From contig WNNJ02002877.1 of the NCBI GenBank assembly GCA_012934845.2, positions 1 to 64,000 of the forward strand: 64,000 nucleotides of DNA, in the 5' to 3' direction. Numbering within the stretch: position 1 is the stretch's first letter; every line of letters starts with the position of its first letter. Shown here one piece after another: positions 1 through 7,618 of the stretch. This stretch comes from Pomphorhynchus laevis. Taxonomy: Eukaryota; Acanthocephala; Palaeacanthocephala; Echinorhynchida; Pomphorhynchidae. The position numbers and the translations under genes were made by a program. The notes under the pieces were generated by a model that was not told where the DNA came from, did no database searches, and saw only the letters and a program-made list of their open reading frames with translations.

Positions 1-216
1 ATCTCGATGTGTCAAGTTTCAAAAGGTGAAGAGTTGGTAGTCAGCCTTCTGACGAGCCCGGGGCTACCAACATGTGGCAAAAAGCGGGCGAAACGAAAAC
101 GGCTGTGGCAATGGTGCCGTTAGTAGTCAGGGTGTATGGAATTGGATATCATGAAGGAAGGATTCTGTAGCTGGTTTTCAATGCGAAAGTCACCTTGTGT
201 GACCTAGCAACTATTC

Positions 217-218
<2 letters not shown>

Positions 219-281
<63 letters not shown>
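219..281. repeat. (TA)n microsatellite
   Basis: Uninterrupted alternating TA that ends exactly where the 379-bp satellite begins. Bases 1-218 before it hold no recognisable gene or repeat. Confidence 0.95.
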
Positions 282-282
<1 letters not shown>

Positions 283-284
<2 letters not shown>

Positions 285-790
285 GTGACATGGTGACTGA
301 AAGTCGTGAATCGAAGTCCAGTCTATCAAGCAACACCATTATTATAAATGCCGTATTTCGTAAGAAATCCTGGACCGTTGTCTACTCAGCACATTCGTGC
401 ATTACTATTATACCTGCCGTATCCATTTAGGATCCAACGAGTGCAGCGACAATTCAGCAACAACCTCTGCCTAGTGTTTAAGGATGGTCCGCACAGCAAT
501 TCGATCTGGTTAAGAGCGAAAGCCTCAGACAATTAAGCAAAGTGTCGGAAACGCCTATATTCACAATGTCACACAGGCAACCGAAACGACCAGTGTGTAC
601 CTCATTCTACTGATGAGTGTTGCCGGGTACTCATCATTTCGATGCTGAAGTGGTCGTCTAGAAGTGACATGGTGACTGAAAGTCGTGAATCGAAGTCCAG
701 TCTATCAAGCAACACCATTATTATAAATGCCGTATTTCGTAAGAAATCCTGGACCGTTGTCTACTCAGCACATTCGTGCATTACTATTAT
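283..790 (+). repeat. 379-bp satellite, about 1.3 copies
   Basis: The block starting AAGTGACATGGTGACTG at 283 recurs at 662, a 379-bp period, and about 130 bp match almost perfectly. The second copy is cut off by a short TA tract near 788. The part at 541-635 (GTCGGAAACG, TTCACAATGTCACA, AACCGAAACG, CTACTGATGA) aligns with the 357-bp satellite at 2402-5441, so the two are diverged members of one superfamily. I see no maintained reading frame. Confidence 0.8.
576..633 (+). ncRNA. Candidate pseudoknot in 379-bp satellite
   Basis: Helix a: GGCAAC (576-581) with GTTGCC (619-624). Helix b: TGTGTACC (594-601) with GGTACTCA (626-633), 7 of 8 pairs. The strands come in the order a, b, a', b', so the helices interlock. 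GAAA (583-586) and CTGATGA (610-616) sit beside helix a. The same plan with different bases is in the 357-bp satellite. Function is inferred only. Confidence 0.45.
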
Positions 791-800
791 ATATATATAT

Positions 801-2314
801 TATATGGAAAATCGTAATTGATTATATTAGCAGTCACTCAAAGAAAACATAAAACATTATATAAAACATTATATACATTTCATATACATTACTGAAACAG
901 TAATACAATATATTATATTATATTTAATATAATATTGAATATTATAAACCTATAATATTTGTTTCATAAAGCATATAACTGTGAAACAGTAATGCTAAGA
1001 GGGCATTATTTTGTTATAGAATTAAGAATTACACCGGCAATAAGATGAGTTTTATTCAGATAAATTAGTTAAAACGTAAGAAAAGCTAAACTTAATGTTG
1101 TCATTAAGTCCTGGAGATAAGTAAAGCATTAACTGTGCTTTCCGTAGATTTGTTAGTTCATGATCATTTTTATATAAAAAATATAATATATGTTCAGAAC
1201 TATATATTTCAATACACATTCTCCTTGATGGTTTTTGTTTTCTAATCGAGCCATCTCATTAGATTCTACTTTGTTAACCATCTAGAATAAACATTAAATA
1301 TTAAGTTTGTCGAAATTTAATAAATTCACAATCTCATCAGTTAAATTGATTAATATTCCCACACGATGGAAACCATATGATGAATGATATTGCAATTTAT
1401 TTTAGAACGAATCAATAGGCAAACATTCAAAAAAAAATAGAATTTTAAATTTTTATTAAAATAATTTCAATCTGAGTTGATTAATCAGAAGAAATAATTT
1501 TGAAAAATTAAAATTAAAGCGAACAATAAAATAAGCTTAGCAGTCTACCAAAAGTACGAGTTTGTGTCTAGAACGTAGTTTTACAAATCCGTACCCTTTA
1601 CACAAAGCAAAAACATATCAATGAACAACATTCGCTTTCAATTAGATATCCATCGGTTGCAGTAAGATATATCCATTGGATATAATAATAAATTGGATAT
1701 TCATCTAAAATTCATTAAACTTTAAAAATAAATAAGTTGAGTATAACTAAAGTTTACTCCTTTACACGCAAGTTGCTATCCGTGTAATTATCTTTTATTA
1801 ATACAAGACACGATGTGATTCGATTTTCCTTCGATTAGTTATTATATAACTTACTCGTCGCTTTGTTAAGCCTATGTATACACTGTCGCAAAGTATTGGT
1901 TTTCATTGATAGAAACACACATCTTGCATCGTAATCTCTTACATGGTGTTGTGCCGTGAATATCTGTATTGGATTTTTTTCTTGTATTTTAGATATTTAT
2001 TCAACTTGTTTGCTGCAGAGTAAAAAACTCGAGGTTTCTTGCTTGTAACTGATCGTGTATTGTAAGTGTTCTCAAATGTTGTTATTAAATTAAATTCTAG
2101 CGATCTATGCGTCGGATGATATGGTATGAAACTTATTCACGTTCTTTCTTTATTCTCTACGCGTTTAATGGGTCTCACATTTGAGATCTTCTTATATATC
2201 TCAAAGAATCGATAACCGCGGACATGGAAGGCTTCAGTTAGAACAGTGAGGTTACGTTCGTGTTCAAACGTACAAAAGCAAATTTTTGTAATTCGTAGTG
2301 CTTCGTCTTTGCAG
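801..2314. other. AT-rich stretch, no gene seen
   Basis: Low-complexity AT-rich sequence. I looked for the missing C-terminal WRAP53 exons on the minus strand here and found none. Confidence 0.6.

Positions 2315-2401
<87 letters not shown>
2315..2401. repeat. (TA)n microsatellite
   Basis: About 87 bp of TA directly abutting the left end of the 357-bp satellite array. Confidence 0.95.
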
Positions 2402-2403
<2 letters not shown>

Positions 2404-3502
2404 AGTAAGTGTTCGAATCGAGCATATTCTTCAGTCTGCAAACTCTCGTCACTCCTAGACGGTCATGTGATAGCCGGCAGCCATCGTCAGTAAGATGAAC
2501 TATCACACGCCGTTTCGGCTGCCTCTGTGACATTGTGAAAATGCATTTCCGACATCTAGCTTAAATTGTTGGTGGCGTTAGCTCTTAAATCCAAAAATTT
2601 GCAATGCAGACCATCATAAACAACCAGAGGATCAAACTTTCGGATGCTTGACTGTAAAAAACCGAGATTGAGTGGATCAATTCTTTCTATATAATCATAA
2701 GAGTTTCGTTTGAATCAGTATTGCTCGAGATTGCGAATAGCAATTCTTTCCGTATATTTAAGTAAGTGTTCGAATCGAGCATATTCTTCAGTCTGCAAAC
2801 TCTCGTCACTCCTAGACAGTCATGTGATAGCCGGCAGCCATCGTCAGTAAGATGAACTATCACACGCCGTTTCGGCTGCCTCTGTGACATTGTGAAAATG
2901 CATTTCCGACATCTAGCTTAAATTGTTGGTGGCGTTAGCTCTTAAATCCAATAATTTGCAATGCAGACCATCATAAACAACCAGAGGATCAAACTTTCGG
3001 ATGCTTGACTGTAAAAAACCGAGATTGAGTGGATCAATTCTTTCTATATAATCATAAGAGTTTCGTTTGAATCAGTATTGCTCGAGATTGCGAATAGCAA
3101 TTCTTTCCGTATATTTAAGTAAGTGTTCGAATCGAGCATATTCTTCAGTCTGCAAACTCTCGTCACTCCTAGACGGTCATGTGATAGCCGGCAGCCATCG
3201 TCAGTAAGATGAACTATCACACGCCGTTTCGGCTGCCTCTGTGACATTGTGAAAATGCATTTCCGACATCTAGCTTAAATTGTTGGTGGCGTTAGCTCTT
3301 AAATCCAATAATTTGCAATGCAGACCATCATAAACAACCAGAGGATCAAACTTTCGGATGCTTGACTGTAAAAAACCGAGATTGAGTGGATCAATTCTTT
3401 CTATATAATCATAAGAGTTTCGTTTGAATCAGTATTGCTCGAGATTGCGAATAGCAATTCTTTCCGTATATTTAAGTAAGTGTTCGAATCGAGCATATTC
3501 TT
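2402..3502 (-). repeat. 357-bp satellite, left inverted arm (about 3 monomers)
   Basis: Three nearly identical monomers in minus orientation; the same in-frame ATG recurs at 2533, 2890 and 3247, a 357-bp period. Only scattered single-base differences separate monomers (for example an extra A at 2595 and one change near 2817), so the array is recent or homogenised. A 67-aa frame beginning MSQRQPKRRV is present in each monomer but is not kept in the diverged 379-bp cousin, so I do not call it a protein. Confidence 0.92.
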
Positions 3503-5440
3503 ACTGACGATGGCTGCCGGCTATCACATGACCGTCTAGGAGTGACGAGAGTTTGCAGACTGAAGAATATGCTCGATTCGAACACTTACTTAAATATACG
3601 GAAAGAATTGCTATTCGCAATCTCGAGCAATACTGATTCAAACGAAACTCTTATGATTATATAGAAAGAATTGATCCACTCAATCTCGGTTTTTTACAGT
3701 CAAGCATCCGAAAGTTTGATCCTCTGGTTGTTTATGATGGTCTGCATTGCAAATTATTGGATTTAAGAGCTAACGCCACCAACAATTTAAGCTAGATGTC
3801 GGAAATGCATTTTCACAATGTCACAGAGGCAGCCGAAACGGCGTGTGATAGTTCATCTTACTGACGATGGCTGCCGGCTATCACATGACCGTCTAGGAGT
3901 GACGAGAGTTTGCAGACTGAAGAATATGCTCGATTCGAACACTTACTTAAATATACGGAAAGAATTGCTATTCGCAATCTCGAGCAATACTGATTCAAAC
4001 GAAACTCTTATGATTATATAGAAAGAATTGATCCACTCAATCTCGGTTTTTTACAGTCAAGCATCCGAAAGTTTGATCCTCTGGTTGTTTATGATGGTCT
4101 GCATTGCAAATTATTGGATTTAAGAGCTAACGCCACCAACAATTTAAGCTAGATGTCGGAAATGCATTTTCACAATGTCACAGAGGCAGCCGAAACGGCG
4201 TGTGATAGTTCATCTTACTGACGATGGCTGCCGGCTATCACATGACCGTCTAGGAGTGACGAGAGTTTGCAGACTGAAGAATATGCTCGATTCGAACACT
4301 TACTTAAATATACGGAAAGAATTGCTATTCGCAATCTCGAGCAATACTGATTCAAACGAAACTCTTATGATTATATAGAAAGAATTGATCCACTCAATCT
4401 CGGTTTTTTACAGTCAAGCATCCGAAAGTTTGATCCTCTGGTTGTTTATGATGGTCTGCATTGCAAATTATTGGATTTAAGAGCTAACGCCACCAACAAT
4501 TTAAGCTAGATGTCGGAAATGCATTTTCACAATGTCACAGAGGCAGCCGAAACGGCGTGTGATAGTTCATCTTACTGACGATGGCTGCCGGCTATCACAT
4601 GACCGTCTAGGAGTGACGAGAGTTTGCAGACTGAAGAATATGCTCGATTCGAACACTTACTTAAATATACGGAAAGAATTGCTATTCGCAATCTCGAGCA
4701 ATACTGATTCAAACGAAACTCTTATGATTATATAGAAAGAATTGATCCACTCAATCTCGGTTTCTTACAGTCAAGCATCCGAAAGTTTGATCCTCTGGTT
4801 GTTTATGATGGTCTGCATTGCAAATTATTGGATTTAAGAGCTAACGCCACCAACAATTTAAGCTAGATGTCGGAAATGCATTTTCACAATGTCACAGAGG
4901 CAGCCGAAACGGCGTGTGATAGTTCATCTTACTGACGATGGCTGCCGGCTATCACATGACCGTCTAGGAGTGACGAGAGTTTGCAGACTGAAGAATATGC
5001 TCGATTCGAACACTTACTTAAATATACGGAAAGAATTGCTATTCGCAATCTCGAGCAATACTGATTCAAACGAAACTCTTATGATTATATAGAAAGAATT
5101 GATCCACTCAATCTCGGTTTCTTACAGTCAAGCATCCGAAAGTTTGATCCTCTGGTTGTTTATGATGGTCTGCATTGCAAATTATTGGATTTAAGAGCTA
5201 ACGCCACCAACAATTTAAGCTAGATGTCGGAAATGCATTTTCACAATGTCACAGAGGCAGCCGAAACGGCGTGTGATAGTTCATCTTACTGACGATGGCT
5301 GCCGGCTATCACATGACCGTCTAGGAGTGACGAGAGTTTGCAGACTGAAGAATATGCTCGATTCGAACACTTACTTAAATATACGGAAAGAATTGCTATT
5401 CGCAATCTCGAGCAATACCGATTCAAACGAAACTCTTATG

Positions 5441-5441
<1 letters not shown>
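3503..5441 (+). repeat. 357-bp satellite, right inverted arm (about 5.4 monomers)
   Basis: Monomers in plus orientation, with the repeated ATG at 3818, 4175, 4532, 4889 and 5246. The switch from the minus arm is at about 3502/3503 with CTT shared at the junction, so the array is a large head-to-head palindrome with a roughly 60-bp non-paired centre. It ends in a (TA)n tract. Confidence 0.92.
4185..4242 (+). ncRNA. Candidate pseudoknot RNA, representative 357-bp monomer
   Basis: Helix a: GGCAGCC (4185-4191) with GGCTGCC (4226-4232), 7 of 7. Helix b: TGTGATAG (4201-4208) with CTATCACA (4235-4242), 8 of 8. The order is a, b, a', b'. GAAA (4192-4195) follows a directly. CTGACGA (4218-4224) precedes a' with one spare T. 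Those are the two hammerhead stem-II core blocks, but no proper stem III, cleavage triplet and stem I fit between them. The opposite strand has an HDV-like order of helices but no P4. The class is unassigned. Confidence 0.5.

Positions 5442-5489
<48 letters not shown>
5442..5489. repeat. (TA)n microsatellite
   Basis: TA tract bounding the right end of the 357-bp array and separating it from a PLE relic. Confidence 0.95.
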
Positions 5490-5491
<2 letters not shown>

Positions 5492-5499
5492 TCACTTTA

Positions 5500-6240
5500 C
5501 AGTTTTACATCCAAAAATGTGATTTTATCATTCTTTGATGTAATGCCAAAATTAGTTCATCATTCTTACCTGTCCAAATTATAAATATGTCATCGAAGCA
5601 GCGCCAGTAGATGAACGGATTTTCTGCTAAAGAATCTATAATACGAGATTCAAAATCAGTATAAATTATTGCGCACAAAAGTATCATGAGTGTCCCTATA
5701 GCTGTTCCTTCGAGCTGCTTGTATAGATTTACATTTAGCTGTAGAATGCTATTTTTAGGATTAATTTAATAGATTCTAGAATAAGTTGACGTTTTAAATC
5801 GATGCTTCCTGGAATCAAACGTTAAAATGCATCAATGTCGTTGTCATGCTTTATATTTGTATATAAGGATTGAATATCCATGGTAATAATTTTATCGTCA
5901 GAAACTGTCATATTTTATTTCCTCAAATTTTCTTAGGAAATCATCTGTACTACTAATGAAGGAGGCTACCGATAGCAGATATGGCCTTAAAAGGCTGTCG
6001 ATATATTCGGAAATACTCTCTGTTGCAAAAGAAACATTTTAGTTTCGACAACTAAAAATTGGTCTACCTGTACAAGGAAATACCTCTATGTACTTTTTTA
6101 GTAATTAAAAATATTCGGCATTAATTGATTTTGGTATTAATACATTTCGTTGCATGCATCTTCGCATTTTTGACCTTTTCCATTAAAACACTTGCTGTAT
6201 AAGAAATAATCCTTAAAATTTCGTATCGGCAAAATCCCCT
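5500..6240 (-). mobile_element. Penelope-like element RT relic (GTAIGT type)
   Basis: Minus-strand conceptual pieces show PLE reverse transcriptase signatures in the right order: a motif-A-like MDIQSLYTNI (about 5855-5885), GTAIGTLM (about 5683-5710) and the catalytic block WRCFDDIFIIWTG (about 5570-5610). PLE RTs characteristically carry SLYTNI, GTAMGT and a DDIF box. The copy is broken in several places and no GIY-YIG domain was seen. It is clearly different in sequence from PLE-1, which has PMGGNSSP and FRYIDD. Confidence 0.75.
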
Positions 6241-6268
6241 TTTGCTATATTTAAGTATAACTCAAGAT

Positions 6269-6720
6269 CTAAAGCTTCAATCTCATTTTTCTTTGGCGTG
6301 CAGTTTGAGAGTTAATTACGTTATTCATAGTTGCACTGCTTTGTCGTGGTGCTGCTCGGGCTGTATTTTTATGGTTCTGGTGAAATCTCTTGTGAGACCT
6401 TTCAATTGGATTTACTTGTCGGTGTATTAAATTTGATAGCTTATTTGATTTTTTATAGGTTGCTATATATATCATAATTTAGTGGACAAGAGTTACAATT
6501 AGCAATATTTCCAGAATAATTGCGTAATGCTCATGTTAACTAAATGCTAGCTCTATTTAGTATTTTATTCCACGTGTCCTTTAGTTTCTCGGAGTCATTC
6601 TTGTTAACTTAAGATAGGTTCAGAGGCTCCTTAAGTATCAGACCTTTAGAAATGCATTTGTTATTTATACAGAAAAACAAAAATTTCACGTGTGCTGCAC
6701 AAACTGTTCTTTGATCACTT
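6269..6720. other. Unassigned stretch
   Basis: Short unrelated reading frames on both strands. Part of it may be the decayed N-terminal half of the PLE relic to the left. No convincing gene. Confidence 0.3.
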
Positions 6721-6722
6721 AC

Positions 6723-6796
6723 CAATTTCGCTAGGGTTCCATCACAAACTTGTTCATATATATTTGGAAGTAGTTTACACCGGTGACCAGGATACT
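6723..6796 (-). CDS. Possible host exon, unrecognised
   Basis: On the minus strand an acceptor (ACACAG) is followed by an open 74-bp segment that reads YPGHRCKLLPNIYEQVCDG and then meets a strong donor (GTAAGT). The size suits the short exons and introns of this genome. I do not recognise the peptide; it does not match the expected next exon of WRAP53. It could be chance. Confidence 0.25.
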
Positions 6797-6973
6797 CTGT
6801 GTATTCGTTCATCTATTAGAATTAAGAATTACAATTGAAATAAGATTCACTGCAAAGAATTCACTGCATCGTATTGACTTCGAAAGCGAAAGCTACGTCA
6901 TGCAATTAGAATATAGTGAATTCTCTCTGCTTTAATCTATATATAGTATGTTTTTCATGTGTATACATTGTAT

Positions 6974-7024
6974 TGCTGCAACTGATAAGGCTTCTCAAAG
7001 ATGAAACGGTACGCCGTCTTGTAG
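6974..7024 (+). ncRNA. Decayed hammerhead ribozyme copy
   Basis: This is a diverged tandem copy of the hammerhead at 7114-7163. Stem I halves (CTGCAA near 6976-6981 and TTGTAG 7019-7024), GAAA (7003-7006), stem III CGG-TACG-CCG (7007-7016) and the GTC triplet (ending 7018) are kept. The core reads CTGATAA (6982-6988) in place of CTGATGA and stem II is damaged, so it is predicted to be inactive or weak. Confidence 0.75.
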
Positions 7025-7113
7025 TGTAGAAGCATGAATTTCTCTATATAGAGAGAAAATCAGACGGGTTTAATAGACAGTCATGGTGTACATGTGCATT
7101 CATTGCATGTGCT

Positions 7114-7163
7114 GCTGCAACTGATGAGGCTTCTAAAGCCGAAACGGTATGCCGTCTTGTAGC
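7114..7163 (+). ncRNA. Type I hammerhead ribozyme
   Basis: All hammerhead parts are present in the canonical order. Stem I 5' is GCTGCAA (7114-7120). Core CTGATGA is 7121-7127. Stem II is GGCTT/AAGCC with loop CTA (7128-7140). Core GAAA is 7141-7144. Stem III is CGG/CCG with a TATG loop (7145-7154), plus the A7144-T7155 pair. The cleavage triplet is GTC, so cleavage is expected after C7156. Stem I 3' is TTGTAGC (7157-7163), seven pairs including one G-U. Hammerheads of this type occur in Penelope-like terminal repeats, retrozymes and some satellites. No protein-coding partner is visible here. Confidence 0.92.
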
Positions 7164-7470
7164 GTTGAAACATGAAATTCTATATGTATAGAGAGAAGTA
7201 TTTGTAGTGTATACAAGTACACTATAGAAGTATTCTATAACATAATAGTGTATTCTATAGTGTATTTCAGGCATATATAACACTAAATTTTTAAATTTAA
7301 AAAAATATTTTATACATCTCTATGGAAAGTAGACAATAAAGTTACGCTTATCGGATAAAGCGATAAATATTAATCGCTTAATAATATTAATCCGATAGAT
7401 ATCATCATCGGATTAATGATACATATAATACCGCGTATTAATTTTGAATTAATTTTTTAATTCAGTAATG
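7164..7470. other. AT-rich flank of hammerhead unit
   Basis: Holds a short hairpin-rich stretch (repeated TACACTATAG-like words, 7205-7265) and no gene. Confidence 0.4.
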
Positions 7471-7479
7471 TCTGGTTAC

Positions 7480-7618
7480 CGGAATGATTTCTGTGCTCAA
7501 TGGAAGCTTTATCCGGACAAGAAACGTCAAATACTCGTATTGATGTATTCATAAATCCACAAAATAAATGTTGACCTGATGGATCACAGGATATTGATGT
7601 AGCTGAGACCGTTTCCTC
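7480..7618 (-). CDS. WRAP53: WRAP53 exon: WD segment SISCDPSGQHLFCGF
   Basis: Acceptor AATAG before 7618 and donor GTAAC after 7480. It encodes 46 codons plus one base and aligns with the human segment around [20 protein letters not shown]. Phase 0 entry fits the end of the preceding exon (FNHL). Confidence 0.88.

Noticed and set aside
4185-4232. Full hammerhead in the 357-bp satellite
   Set aside because: GAAA and CTGACGA flank a good stem II, but the 22 nt between them cannot form stem III plus a UH cleavage site plus stem I; the only fitting GTT leaves a seven-base tail that does not pair.
4185-4242. HDV-like ribozyme on the opposite strand of the satellite
   Set aside because: Helix order and a 3-bp P3-like ATC/GAT fit, but there is no P4 and no recognisable catalytic C in the linker before the last strand.
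2238-5584. 67-aa ORF repeated in each 357-bp monomer, taken as a multicopy gene
   Set aside because: It is conserved only because the monomers are nearly identical. The diverged cousin at 541-635 does not keep the frame, and parts of the longer frames are just translated TA microsatellite.
6735-6796. Missing next exon of WRAP53
   Set aside because: Splice signals are good but the peptide does not match the expected WD segment after CEVRATF in the family.
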